Assembly (NCBI GenBank): GCA_030248225.1 | Contig: JASANE010021448.1 | Span: forward strand, 1 to 64,000 | DNA length: 64,000 nt | Source of the DNA: Trileptium ribeirensis | Lineage: Eukaryota; Nematoda; Enoplea; Enoplida; Thoracostomopsidae | Reading direction: 5' to 3' | Notes under the pieces: model-generated | Seen by the model: only the letters and a program-made list of their open reading frames with translations | What the model was told of the DNA's origin: nothing | Databases searched by the model: none | In this document: in pieces, positions 33,501 through 44,224 of the stretch | How positions within the stretch are numbered: position 1 is the first letter of the stretch | Layout of the letters: each line of letters opens with the position of its first letter | Translations under genes and position numbers: made by a program

Positions 33501-36500
33501 AGAGTAGGCCCAGTGATAGCATGATTCTGGCCAAACGCTGTCATCTTGGTAGACGCCTTTCTTATACAATATTTGTGTATGCCGTGGACAATGTTTGGCC
33601 AGATGGTGGCTGGATAATACCTCGCTAATGATGCCGTGAGAGTAAGCCCAGTGATATAATAATTCAGGCCGAAGCCTGTGACCTTGGTAGTCGTCTTTCT
33701 AACTAAATCTTTGTTTTACTAATTGGTCGCTAATTATTCGTTAACGGTTTACAAATGTAATTACTAGAAGCTGTTCAATAATATTGCTATTCAGGAATTG
33801 TTCGGGATTTTTTCTGTCTGCGATTTTTAAAGGTGGGTTCACATGCTCAAATTTTGGTCAAAATGCGCTTTTTTGCATTTTTTAAGCTAGAACGTGTGAA
33901 CACTATGCAAACTTTTTCAAAGATGTTCTTTTATCCAATCATCGACGAGTTCTATTACTTAAAATCAAATTTTGACCTCAAAATATGAAATGTCGCAATT
34001 TTCCTTTAAAAACATTACGGCCAAATTTTGAGCAAAAGGTTTGAGTTTGTGAACACGCCTTTATCGGATATCACATGGCAATGTGCATGGTAATATTTTT
34101 CCTGTCTTGTCAACTCATGTGCAACCAAAAACGTTTGTTAAAAAAGGACAGAAATGGTGTCAAATGTCAATAAAATGAATCCAGTCATGTTTTATTTTAT
34201 GGCTTCTACCTCGAATTCCCCAAAAAATTATGTAGTTTTACGCTAATGAACAATTAATTTATTATTAAATATTAATTATTAATAATTATATTGTTTTATT
34301 CGTGGTTTGTTTCAATATTTTTATCGCATAATATTGCTTACTACGCTTTATATTAGAATTGTGTAAAAAATCACTCATATCGTATTGTTACGTGTGTTTA
34401 TTTTTAACGTTGCTGGCTCGTTTGGTTCGCTTTGTTTAGCGGTATATCTAGTTTTGCCGTCTTTTAAAACCCCCACAAAAATGATCGTATTCGCCATTGA
34501 GTGGCGGTCGTTTTTCAAGCGAGCAAGATGTAACCCACTGGTACTATAAACACAATGTGCGCAACCCATGTTTGTGGTGTTTACTGTATGCATTTTAGCG
34601 CATTTGCCGTAAAATATAAAATAGCCATTGGGTACAAAAAATAGCCTTGTTCGCCGAAAGGCGACTTAGGAAGCTTCGCTTGGACACAATCTGCAAATTC
34701 CTTTATGGTGCAGGATTGGTATAATCAACTAAACATAATTTTCGTCAAGTTCTTCTATAATGCCTACAACTTGCCTCTAGAGTAACCTGAAAATTTTGCT
34801 AAAGGGCATCAACCAGTGGTTCCTTTGGTGCGTGGAACCAGGAATACCGAATTGCATCTCGGAGGTTTTAAATTTAAATTTTAAAATTCAAAAGATCTGT
34901 TGTGTATCGGTAACATGCAACTAAATTGCCGCTGCAACACTCCTACAGCACCCATTATAATTGAAGTTTTTTTCTTATTTTAAACAAATTTTAGCATAAT
35001 TATCAATTTTTGTTTGCTTCGCGATGAAATTTAAATTAGCGAAAGTTAAAATAAATTACTAATGAGTCATTGATCCAAAAATCTATTTCTAAGGTCGATC
35101 TAAACCAGCGGTGGTCATAGAAAATGTCCTGACCCTGTTGTTTTTAAATGTAACGACCGCTCCCTGCAGTAGCGATATAAGGCGAAGTAATCATAATAAT
35201 TATTTCTTTTCAGTTATTTATTTTTTTTCATTTCAGTGGTCGTGGAATCAGCTTCCGAAGTCCGTTAGCCTCGGCAGCATTTGCAGCTCAAAACTTCACA
35301 ATACCCAAGGCATCAAGAAAGACAAGGTTGGTTGGTTTCCTGATAAGGCAATGTACTGCGGCTCCAGCCAAAAATAAATGCAGTTGAAAACTACCGAAAT
35401 CCATGGAAATTTCGGCTAATGAAAACTATAGAAATTTTGAAATTTATTTACTTGTGCCAAAATTCGAAATCAGTCGTTTATTTTGCATTTATTTTTAGCC
35501 GTGACTGTACAAGTCAGAAGCTTTAAAATGTGAATGCGATAGCCTGCAAATCCTATGGTATACCGCCGAAAAATGTCACTACCGAGTTTAGGTTGCGCCA
35601 TTCACGACTTGGAAAAATAGATCCTTCTTATTTAATATGTGTAGTTTTCGAAAAACACAACCCATTAGACGACCTCAGCACAAATTAACGAAACAAAATC
35701 GCACAGCGTGCAAACTAAAAAGCTAATATTATGCTTCACTGAATAACCGGAAACACTACTGAAGTTACGAGTGAGCTACAATATGAAATGTTAATCTGTA
35801 ACGGAGCCAAGAACTTGATCTTATCAAACTCTGCAACAAAATAGATGAATAAAAAGTGAAGGTTCGGTGAATAACCGTTGGTTTGCTCTTAATGTATTTA
35901 TGTGAAAAGTATATAGTCGCGGCCAGAAATCGAAAATGATGGAAATCGGTCCACGATTCGTTTAATCGCAATCGGTCCAAATTGATCGAAATTTTGTTGA
36001 ATTGAAAATAATCGAAAAATTACATTTTTAAATTTTATCTAATTGCTTTGAAAAACCAAAACGATCGAAATCGATCAAAATTTAGATAGATTTCGACCTG
36101 TTATTTTGCATTTATTTCTGGCCATGACTGTAATTGTATTTATGGTTTTGGTTCAAGAGTTCCTATGTACTTAAGCACATATACGCAAGGTAGACCATGT
36201 TTATCGGTTAAACAATAATTTCAATCTGAAGATACGTCAGTTTGTAGTTCTCAGAAAGAGCCACGCATCTGCCATTGGCATCATCTGAAACCGTTTGGTT
36301 AACGTTATGTAAATATGAACTACTCTTACTCTTTTGGCAGTGAACACCGCCAAACATAAACATAGGTCCTGGCTATGTAGTCGGTTGGTGTCTCTAAAAA
36401 CTATGGACGTAAAAAGAGCCTATATATTGTATACGAATACTGAGTAAACTTTATTTTCGTGTATACCACTTAGCGAAACAGTGAAAAACAATAAATATTA

Positions 36501-39500
36501 GGCTATGAAGTTAGCATTTTATAGTATTGCTAGCACGATATTCGCTCGATGCTGGAAATATAATGCTTGTCGCTTGATGTTCGCTTATTGCTCGTACGAC
36601 CGAAGCGCGACAGTCGTTCCTTGCACATACCATACTTTAGTCCCCGTTTCACCCTTGTTGTTTAGTAAACGTATACTGTTGTTATCATTTTGCTTCAGGA
36701 CGCCGATCGACAAGCGAGTATCGAATGCATCGACGTCGTCTCACGAGTCCGAACATCATTTGTCGTCCAACACCGTTCCGCGGGATCTGACTCAGCATGT
36801 ACGTTATTTTTTGTTAATAATCGATACCGAAAGCGTCGGAACTATATACCACGCTGAGACCGTTGCGTTTGGCGTCATTACTTTTCCTAAGTTGCTAGCC
36901 AGGTCAAAACTTGACTAATACAAATAGTTGGATGAAACGAAGTGGATACTATCATATTCAATAGATATAAATCATTCATTTCTGAACCTTAAACAAATCT
37001 GGGTATTCATTGCAAAGATACAAACAATAGTAGTGACATTTAGGCTGTTTTGCTCGGATAAATATTTTCATCTCTTTATTTCGCAACCATATCTAAATAT
37101 TGTGATAAGCTCAGCAGTATACGCTTGTCACAAAATCGACACATACACTGTAAGAACATGACCACAATAGCGCCATCAATGTCAAACTAGAAATTATGGC
37201 AACGAAATTATACAGGAATTTTGGCCGACAATATTGCTTTCATCAATCTATGCCATAGTTTGGAAAACGTTCAGAAAATATCGCTTGTATAATATGCAGC
37301 TCTTAGGTAAATCTACTGGCAAAATTTAAACCAAACACCGTCCATCACCCTCAAGTAACTATAGTAACAACTATGACACATGCAGAGAAATACGTCTAGC
37401 ACCACGCAACAATCATGTAATCAGTGGTAAAAAATTACATGCTCCCGTCCGTTCCTGAGTAATAGTCGTTGGTGAACAAAAAGTTGGTTTTGCGCAGTAA
37501 CCTAGTAATAGGTTGATCTATCTTTAGCACTAAACTTTGAAACTTATTAGTTTCTAATTTAGCATGTTTTATGACGTGGTTTGCTCGGAGTAATATCTGT
37601 TATAATAGTAATAATTTCATGGTGACTGCCAACCTTGCCCACTAATTGCAAAAATATTTGAATGGTTTCATTTGAGTTCAGGAACATGGGGTCATACCTA
37701 TGTACTTTTTACCAAATTAATGTTTGGGGTAAACAGAACACTAATTATTCTCCCTATACTTCTGCAATATAGAACTTGCTGACACCTCTTAACTAGCGTA
37801 CCAATTTCGTTGGCTTTTTGTTTAATACTTCCAGTCCCGGGTTTCCTCTGTAATGCTGTTATTGACTTTAGGCATCGTTTGCCGGGTGTCTCATGAACAC
37901 TTGCTCCAATGCATCACATGCCCTACCGTATTATTTGTTGTGTTTTCTTGCAGTAATGTTTTTGCTTATTCTCACAGCAATTTTTTTAGTCTGATAATTA
38001 TCAAAATAAGCTGAGTCAGTAGAAAGGAATCTGTTTATTTTGATAATGGACTCAGAAACGAATTTCAGTCCAAATATTTTTGTTTCTCCGGACTAAACTA
38101 CTGACGCATTATGTAGTTACAGTTGTCGTTTTTGAACGAACGCAAACGAACGTTGTTGCATTCGTTTTTTGTGCACTTGTTTTGTCCGTGAGTGTACTTG
38201 AACCTGTGGTTGCAGGGTGCCTCCATGCTGACTGTGCTCGCCATTCGTCCATGTTGGTAGCCACCCGGGCCATGGCACGAATTGGACCTTTTCGCCAGCT
38301 TCGATAGGATTTCTCTCAAAAGAGTGGTTCCGCATCTGCAACCACTTGTCGCTTCCACGTTGTGAGTGCTCGACCACCACAGCTTGGCCGGTTTAGAGAA
38401 GCGGTCGACATTAGTAGCCGGCGCAGCCATCGGTCCTGCGACATCCTTAGTAGGTGACCCACTACACGTAGTCTGCTGTGTTTCAGCGCACCGGTGTACC
38501 TCTGCAGCTTTTCGCTCTTCATGCGATTGAATCGTTTCTTCAATTGCGATCGACATCGAAGCATCTTGATGCGATTCGATTATGTAGTTGTAATTATATT
38601 CTTTTCATAAATTTTGTTTCCAGCTAATTCTGATGATATTGTACGTCGTCGATACACGTACAAAAATTCCGGGAAATTCATTGTCAGTTTTTTCAGCTAA
38701 CGCCGCGCCGTCCACCTCGTCCCGAATCTACAAAAATGGCAGGAAATCGCTCGAATAGCCTTCACAGTCTAAGTCGGGACAATTCGCCATCGAGTACCAC
38801 AATTTCGTCAAAGGGTAAGCAAAATTCTCAACTAATTATTATTAGGAGAGAGCGCAAGCGAAATGTTTATTATGTTTTTCGTATAGCTAGAATAATATAA
38901 AAACGAATTTAGGCTTACGAATATAGCAATGTATAAATATCACGGTTAATATTTAAATAATATCGGGAAATGTTGGGGTGCAGTTGCTGTACAGTTCTAG
39001 CCTGAAATTACCGCGGTTAGCTTGCTCGCTAGATGGGCTACCGTCATTTCTGGTGCGTACGGTACTTTCCAGAAATGAATGTCGCATTTCGAGCTAGCCA
39101 CTTGCGAGGAAACTATTAGAGCTGCAAGCGTGTGACAGTCATTTAGGGCGAGTATTGCAGTAGTTTTAGCTACAGTTTAGTAGTTTATAGGCTAAAAGTG
39201 AGAGAATGCATGTTTGTGTTCGGGTAGAATATTAATTTTTTTGTCGAAATTAATTTTTATCGTCCAGAATAATATTCTTATTCAGACGATAATGCCTTTC
39301 TAACATGGCAACAATTATATAATGCCAGTTTATAATAATTATTTTTATAATGTATTTTTAGAAGTTGAGTAGTTATATCAACAACCATGAATCAGGTGCG
39401 GCTTTAGGGTCCGTACCCATAATTAGGGGGAGTTGTTTACAACCATGAGGTTACTAACATTGTTTGAAGTATTAATCACTTCGGGCAGGCCAGTGTTGAA

Positions 39501-41004
39501 TTTGTCTCCAGAAAAGCTCTTGAATTTTGTTAACTTAACCTATTTTGTTAAAATTTTCCTCAAATTTCATCCTACCGCCGTTTCTACCATGAATCTCTGT
39601 AACAAAATAAAATGATGGGCTTAGTACGAACAGCGATCGCAACTCGCATTGCTATAATTATGTGGGAATACAGAGTCCAAAGCGCAGATTGGGCTAAAAC
39701 CGTGTATAATAATAATAATAATAATAATAATATTAATGGCATATATAACGTGCCTTTTTCGCAAAAGCGCAAGAGATTGTCATAATATACAATAATCAGA
39801 ATGAAGCAAGGTTGTAATATCACTTTGACGAACTGGGAAACAAGTGAGTCTTCAGTTTTGCTTTAAACGCAGTCACGTCGAGAGTACTGTCGCGTGGCGT
39901 TTGCGGCAAACTATTTCAAGCCGATGGGCCAAGGAACCAGTTAAGCTGTTGTTTCTAGCGATGTAGCGATGTCAATCCGAAGAATTTGTTCATTCGCCAG
40001 ACGAGGCGTGGACGAAAGTGTATGCCTTCTGATTTTATGGATTTCCTTAAAGTTTGCATGATGCCGTGACGTAATGTACTATGTTATGTTTCATATCACA
40101 GTCTTTTTTCATTTTATTAACATAAATTTATTATTTTATGCATACCACCGTAGAATACCTTAATGTTTATTCATCATTCAAATAATCATTAAAAAATAAA
40201 GGTATTGGCTGGACGGCATTAATCTACGCATAGTACGTGCTAGAAATATGATTGTCGCCTTTTGAGCGAGTGAGCAACGAGCCAACATCGAGCTGGGAGT
40301 GTTGTAACATGTTTTGAGCAGCGATCATTTTTCTTGTGAGTACTTTATATTTAGAGCAGCGGTCGTTTCTTGCGAGTACTGTAGCTGGTTGCCAGACTTA
40401 TGTTACATTTTAAAACAAAAGTGTACTAGCTAATACCTCAGCGGTATCATCCGACTATATGGTTCTTCACTATATATAGGGCGGCCCTCTGTAAATCTTC
40501 CGACTGGAGCTGATCCGTTTTCACTATGCATTCCTTTCAGGCTCACTGGATCACGGCCAAGTACCGCAGGTATCACTAGTTTACAACAATTCAAACAACG
40601 CAACAACAACGGTAGCCCTTTCACCTACTCTGCAGCTATGTACAACAAGCCCAGAGCCACCACACGAGACCGTCAATCACAGAAACAACATCGATGTGAA
40701 CAACATTGATGAATGCGATGATATTCCGCCTCCGCTTCCAGCGCGCCGTACTCATTCATCTGGGCTCTCGATTACCACAACATCACCTCGCGGAACTACC
40801 GTAACATCGGGGCACCTAATCGACCACGTCAGTGACGATCGTGGGTCATATGCCGGTGCCGGTGATTTTGTACCGAGCGTAACACCGACAAAACAGCAGA
40901 ACTTTCGCGGTCAACATTTAGTCGGACATTCACCTGGTCCTGTTCCACCTCCACCGGTATCTCCGCGGCCACACATTACACCCAAAAAAGATAAGGTTAG
41001 CTGA
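30465..41004 (+). CDS. DOCK: DOCK-A-like Rac guanine nucleotide exchange factor, 3' part (seven coding exons)
   Basis: Joined exons are 30465-30551, 31411-31557, 33077-33273, 35237-35326, 36699-36798, 38697-38814 and 40541-41004. Together they are 1203 bases (400 codons plus TGA), every intron is GT..AG and all phases agree. The start (FFTDSF ... LKHLISSQIPLLEKAL ... CFQDYKARVEKLYGAQ) matches the end of the DHR2 catalytic domain of DOCK1/2/5-type proteins, which read FFTDRY, IPFL and VEKEYGVR there. The tail is Ser/Pro/Asn-rich and includes RRPPRPE, PPPLPARR and VPPPPVSPRP, which are SH3-binding motifs. In the family, DHR2 loads GTP onto Rac, ELMO is a partner, and Crk-type SH3 domains bind PxLPxK/R. 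The final LPARR fits the Crk type. The DHR1 domain and most of DHR2 are not in the window. The choice of subfamily A over B is inference from the VEKLYG end and the RPPRPE motif. Confidence 0.88.
31411..31557 (+). CDS. DOCK: DOCK exon B (end of DHR2)
   Basis: 49 codons, IPLLEKALWVQATRISS ... DQPLHAYLVECFQDYKA ... VEKLYGAQ. The acceptor is TTGATTTCAG and the donor CAG|GTAAGA, phase 0 on both sides. The pattern RP(F/L)HxxxxxCFxxxKxxVEKxYG marks the last helix of DHR2 in DOCK-A proteins. Here the Arg-Pro-Phe-His is Gln-Pro-Leu-His. Confidence 0.9.
32339..32797. mobile_element. ~460-bp MITE with 23-bp perfect inverted ends
   Basis: GGAACTACGATAAGATGTGT (continuing GCA) at 32339-32361 is the exact reverse complement of TGCACACATCTTATCGTAGT (continuing TCC) at 32775-32797. 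The interior is AT-rich with GTTTTAAA/TTTAAAAC words. It sits in the DOCK intron between exons B and C. No transposase is encoded. Confidence 0.85.
33077..33273 (+). CDS. DOCK: DOCK exon C (Ser/Gly-rich linker)
   Basis: It encodes RSLLPPGSTIHVASIVSAP, then a Ser-rich part and a GGGGTNTAGG run, and ends QQNE plus two bases (GT). The acceptor is TGTCTTTTCAG and the donor is GTAAGT at 33274. The leftover GT is completed by T of the next exon to give Val. The low-complexity linker is typical of the region after DHR2. Confidence 0.82.
33354..33715. repeat. ~140-bp tandem repeat, about 2.6 units, in a DOCK intron
   Basis: Units start near 33356, 33498 and 33636 with GCGAGAG / GTGAGAG followed by TAGGCCCAGTGAT. 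They contain CATGATTCTGG and CCTTGGTAG and end near TAATGCCTCGCTA. They are diverged from one another, and the block begins about 80 bases after the end of exon C. Confidence 0.8.
33828..34063. mobile_element. MITE with GTGTGAAC-type inverted ends
   Basis: It starts AAAGGTGGGTTCACATGCTC and ends GAGTTTGTGAACACGCCTTT. Same family as 19360-19627, here more diverged. It lies in the DOCK intron between exons C and D. Confidence 0.72.
35237..35326 (+). CDS. DOCK: DOCK exon D
   Basis: After completing Val it reads GRGISFRSPLASAAFAAQ, then NFTIPKASRKT and two bases (AG). The acceptor is CATTTCAG and the donor GTTGGT at 35327. The next exon supplies G to give Arg. Phase agreement with both neighbours is the main support, since the residues themselves are not strongly conserved. 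Confidence 0.75.
35354..35509. mobile_element. TA-flanked MITE of the ACAGTCACGGC family
   Basis: The right end reads GCATTTATTTTTAGCCGTGA then CTGTA. The left end reads TACTGCGGCTCCAGCCAAAA then ATAAATGC, which is its imperfect inverted repeat. The ends and the TA flanks resemble Tc1/mariner-type elements; this is inference from the ends only. It begins 28 bases after exon D. Confidence 0.65.
35912..36132. mobile_element. TA-flanked MITE of the ACAGTCACGGC family
   Basis: The left end is TATAGTCGCGGCCAGAAATC and the right end GCATTTATTTCTGGCCATGA then CTGTA. The inside has repeated ATCGAAATCGATCAAAA-like words. It is a second copy of the family at 35354-35509, in the intron before exon E. 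Confidence 0.7.
36699..36798 (+). CDS. DOCK: DOCK exon E (Ser/His-rich)
   Basis: It completes Arg, then reads TPIDKRVSNASTSSHESE, HHLSSNTVPRDLTQH. The acceptor is TTTGCTTCAG and the donor CAT|GTACGT, phase 0. It is rich in Ser, Thr and His, and probably disordered. Confidence 0.78.
38115..38200. mobile_element. Short MITE relic
   Basis: It starts ACAGTTGTCGTTTTTGAACG and ends CACTTGTTTTGTCCGTGAGT then GTA. The end resembles the ACAGTCACGGACAAAAATAA family end. The inside is ACGAACGCAAACGAACG-like. It directly adjoins the LINE relic that follows. Confidence 0.5.
38205..38564 (-). pseudogene. LINE protein C-terminal relic, antisense in a DOCK intron
   Basis: The minus-strand frame contains LRVVGHLLRMSQDRWLRRLL and GGRALTTWKRQVVAD. 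This fits the (L)RWLGHxxRMxxDRxxxxxL ... GGRPxxTWxxxVxxD pattern found near the C-terminus of many animal LINE ORF2 proteins. Further C-terminal sequence is in other frames (frameshifts near 38320), so it is dead. No reverse transcriptase core is present. It lies between DOCK exons E and F. Confidence 0.6.
38697..38814 (+). CDS. DOCK: DOCK exon F (Pro-Arg SH3-binding motif)
   Basis: LTPRRPPRPESTKMAGN, then RSNSLHSLSRDNSPSST and TISSK plus one base. The acceptor is GTTTTTTCAG and the donor GTAAGC at 38815. The motif PxRPxRP(K/E) followed by a Ser-rich stretch corresponds to the PLRPQRPK region in the tail of DOCK1-type proteins. This supports subfamily A. Confidence 0.82.
39706..40005 (-). pseudogene. 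3' end of a LINE (ORF2 tail, stop mutation, AAT-repeat tail)
   Basis: The reverse strand reads GPSA, then a stop, then NSLPQTPRDSTLDVTAF and KAKLKTHLF. The usual LINE ending is GPSAWNSLP...FK..LKTHLF, so the stop (TGA) has replaced the Trp codon. Downstream on that strand is a 3' UTR with GCGCTTTTGCGAAAAAGGCA ... GTTATATATGCCATTAA followed by an (ATT)n tract at about 39706-39735, a typical LINE tail. It is a 5'-truncated insertion in the DOCK intron between exons F and G. Confidence 0.65.
40231..40383. mobile_element. MITE of the CAGTACTCGCCA family
   Basis: The left end is TAGTACGTGCTAGAAATATG and the right end is TTGCGAGTACTGTA. The interior has AGCGAGTGAGCAACGAGCC-type GAGCGAGC words shared with the copies at 44873-45143 and 51936-52084. 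It lies in the intron before DOCK exon G. Confidence 0.55.
40541..41004 (+). CDS. DOCK: DOCK exon G (C-terminal tail with PPPLPARR)
   Basis: It completes Gly, then runs 153 codons to TGA at 41002-41004. It starts SLDHGQVPQVSLVYNN. It has an Asn/Thr-rich part, then DIPPPLPARRTHSSG (a Crk-type PxLPxR site), a Gly/Ser part, and VPPPPVSPRPHITPKKDK near the end. The acceptor is TTCCTTTCAG. An alternative end exists: AAG|GTTAGC at 40995/40996 could be a donor leading to another exon, but no further exon is evident, and a Pro-rich, Lys-rich tail is a normal DOCK-A ending. Confidence 0.82.
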
Positions 41005-42129
41005 ATTAGTTACCGCAACAGTTAATGATGGTTTCTTAATGGAAGATCATGACATCTGGCTTTCTCAAACGACCTCCAAAGTATGCGGTGGAACCGAACT
41101 GCATTCCCAGCTCACACTAAGGGCCCCCAGGGGGTGGAAAAATTGAGTTTCTCCCCAGGCCGAACCGGGAGGACCCCCAGCTGAACTGTGGGACCGAAGG
41201 ACGCGAAAATACCACAAACAGCTGATTCGCAGTAAATATACAATAAAAAGCAGATTATATAGTGAAACACTGTCGACTCAGTGCAGTTTTATTGTTTTTG
41301 GCACCGCAGGACGAAAATTTGGAGATTTTTTTGAGTCCCATAAGACAAAACAGGTGTATTTTTGTCCCCAAGAAAAAAGTTTGTCTATTTTTTAGTCGCG
41401 CCGAAAACTACCTGGGTGGAGGGGCTGAATTGGAGAAAGACAAAAAGTGCCTGGGGGCCTGAACTGGGGGAAGGCCAAAATGCCTGGGGCCCCCTCTGTT
41501 CCTCAGTGGGAAATCCAGAACAGTCATCACCATTGACGTATAAACGGTCCAGACTTGACGCGATGCATCTCGCTGGTATCGGTTATAATACGAAGTACTT
41601 TTTAGAAGAATCATTATAATAATAAATTATAGGTACCATTATGACCATTATTATTATTGCTTTAGGCATTTAGTGTTAATAATTTTTTATGTTTTGTTGC
41701 AGCGCAAACACACACTTATTGCTGGAAAGTTTTGCATTAATGCTTTAGATCTAAGCTGCTATTATAACTGTAAGCTGTTATATGCAGTGAAACCTCATTT
41801 GGATAGAATCTGGTTCCAACGTCATTATCCTAATCTTCCAACGTGATAACTAGCATACAATTTAAAATTATTATAATAGTGGAACTTTTCCAGAAGCTTT
41901 GTGGAAGTTTAGCGATTAATTTGCATTTGCAGAATGGAGCTATCGTTTCTCAATAATAATTATAGTATTCCTTTATACGTCGCTTAACCTAACCCTCAAA
42001 TAATTCTAATATATCTGACATCTTCAAATAAGTGGGACGGTATACCGACCTCCTCCCAGGTTTCCCACGGTTCAGCCCCCCATGTAAATATTAGCTTCCC
42101 ACCAGTTCATGCCTCCTCAGGCCTGCAAG
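41005..42129. other. DOCK 3' flank / start of intergenic region
   Basis: It probably includes the DOCK 3' UTR. A G/C-rich low-complexity stretch (about 41110-41200 and 41400-41520, with GGGGGCCTGAACTGGGGG-like words) lies between AT-rich parts. Short open frames here show no family features. Confidence 0.5.
41242..41247 (+). terminator. Candidate polyadenylation signal of the DOCK gene
   Basis: AATAAA lies about 240 bases after the stop. Another AATAAA is at 41621. I cannot tell which is used. AATAAA is common in such AT-rich DNA, so this is only a candidate. Confidence 0.25.
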
Positions 42130-42325
42130 TACAGACACAGCCAGAAATAGTGCAAAATATTAAATTGATCGAAATCGGTAAAATGAAGTTTCCATCTTTT
42201 CTGAATTTGACGCAATTGAAAATGTTTTTCAAAATTGTAAAATTTCGATCATTTTCGTTAAAATGAAATTTCGATCGAAAGTGATTTCAATCGTTTTCGA
42301 TTGCACTTATTTTTGGTCGGTTGTA
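42130..42325. mobile_element. TA-flanked MITE of the ACAGTCACGGC family
   Basis: The left end is TACAGACACAGCCAGAAATA and the right end is GCACTTATTTTTGGTCGGTT then GTA. The interior has ATCGAAATCGGTAAAATGAA and TTTCGATCATTTTCG. Related to 35354-35509 and 35912-36132. Confidence 0.68.
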
Positions 42326-42432
42326 TACCTTCTTGCGACGCTAAAATTAGGTTAATGTTTATAGTTTGTAAAAGCCATTATCACCAGTTTATCAATGTTT
42401 GACAAACCCAAACCGACACCAGGGATAGAATC

Positions 42433-44050
42433 CGGGGTCATTTCACGCTACGATGACCTTTTGGTCGGGGGGGAGTAAAACTGGATATTTTGCCAGTAGC
42501 ACGTAAACGTGCAGGGAACTGGTAAAAATGCTATTTGCGCTAGGAAGCGTCATTAGTTAGCTAGTTCAAACAAAAAATTTTTTCGGCTTCACGCACGCCG
42601 TAAGAGCCTGGACATCCACATAAGTCCCAATATTGACAAAAACGTAATGACTAATTTTTCGACCTCTTTTTCGGGTAGTGTCGTTTCTCCGTGCTCGAAG
42701 TTATGGCCCAAATTCTTTTCTATGCAGGATTAGTCAGGTCTACACAACATTTTTAATTGCACGATTTTCAAATCTACTCCAATCATGGAGAGTGACAGCT
42801 GTCGATATGGCATGAACCCCAGTTTTACCCCCCCCCGACCAAATTCTTTTTTTGGTCATTGCTCGTTACTTATGCATGGTACATAAACGTGGTTCATATA
42901 TTATACCTGTCCCCTGGGTGCCTTTTGAAAAAATATTAACCCAGGTGCTTGCTGTTACTTACCCCAGCGCTAGGGTCAAAAGGTCGATTTTAGCACATTT
43001 GATTACCCCCCCCGACCGTTGCTAGTTAGGGGTATCGTGGAGTCAGTAGAAGTCAATTAATTTGTCTGTTATGGTTCTTTCCAATCACGAAGCGAATGGT
43101 GAAACGACCTGAGCTCTATCTCGTTCCCGACCTGTTGATCTCAGGCTTTTACCACCCCCGACCACACTTTTACCCCCCCCCCCCAGACCACCACCAAAAT
43201 GTGGAAAAATCGAACATATGATGTTTACTTCGAGGAAATTTCACGCTTTTGGTTCATAATACATTGTGGCAATACATTTCGACGACATGTCGCAAAATTA
43301 TTTTTTGAAAAAATTCAAAATTTACCCCCCCCCCCCGACCATGGTCTCAGGCATGTACACTGGCAGTTGACATGGGCTGCCATTTTGTACCCTCATTGTG
43401 GAAATTGTGGTATAGAATATCTTACATACCGTTTTCAAGTTAACTATGCTAGTTAAACACGGTCGAATTGGCCATTTCACATTTTTACCCCCCCTCCCCG
43501 CCAAATTTTACCCCCCCCGACCACCAGCTACTTCCGGCATTCTAACATATCTTGTAAAGGGTATGTTTTGAATTTTTTGCACAACACACTTCCCCCAGGC
43601 TAAACTATCGATATAAATAGCTACCGTTTGTGGCCGCTTCGTTTCCATTTAATAACCGGTATAAATCGGCACCCCCGTGTTTTAAAAGTGTTAAATTTGA
43701 CCCAAGAATAAGCATAAAAAGCTTAATTTTCAATATACGGAGTTCCGCATAACGTCATTTTGACCGCGCTGACTGGCTGCACGAGATACGATCACAAAAT
43801 CGAGGCTAGATGCAACCTGGAGCATACCAGAGGTCTTTTTATGGTACCTTGCGGAGCAGCAGGGGGGGTGGTATTTGGGAAGCCATAGCATAAAAACGGT
43901 TAAAAAATTTACTATAACGACCGACCTCAAATTACGGATCATTGATGTTTTTTGGTCATAGGGTGTAAAAATGAAGATAATCGGAGCCAAAAAGTCATTA
44001 GTCATTTTTCTGGGGCAAAACGTCATCGTAGCGTGAAATGACCCTCCGGG
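42433..44050. mobile_element. 1.6-kb non-autonomous TIR element with repeated ACCCCCCCCGACC motifs
   Basis: GGGTCATTTCACGCTACGAT (then GAC) at 42435-42457 is the exact reverse complement of GTCATCGTAGCGTGAAATGA (then CCC) at 44022-44044. Flanking bases (CCGG / CCGG) also agree. Inside, TTTTACCCCCCCCGACC-like C-runs occur near 42827, 43008, 43150, 43325, 43488 and 43510, and a G-run version near 42465. The open frames inside (43199-43456 and 43730-44179) have no transposase features that I recognise. Confidence 0.8.
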
Positions 44051-44224
44051 TTGTACGACTGAAAGCGGCCTACGCAAACCGCAGATCTTTCTAAGAACTC
44101 TTGCTGAGGTCTTTAAGGAATCGCGAAGCGAGCTAATTCCCATGTACCTGCGAAAAAACATCACAAATTCAGGAAGCAAAAATTAGTCGAGTTACGCGCT
44201 GAAGCAAATGTGCATCAATGGTGG

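Noticed and set aside
43730..44179. 149-residue minus-strand open frame in the 1.6-kb TIR element
   Set aside because: No DDE/D transposase motif or DNA-binding domain is visible. It includes one of the terminal repeats, so it is probably chance.
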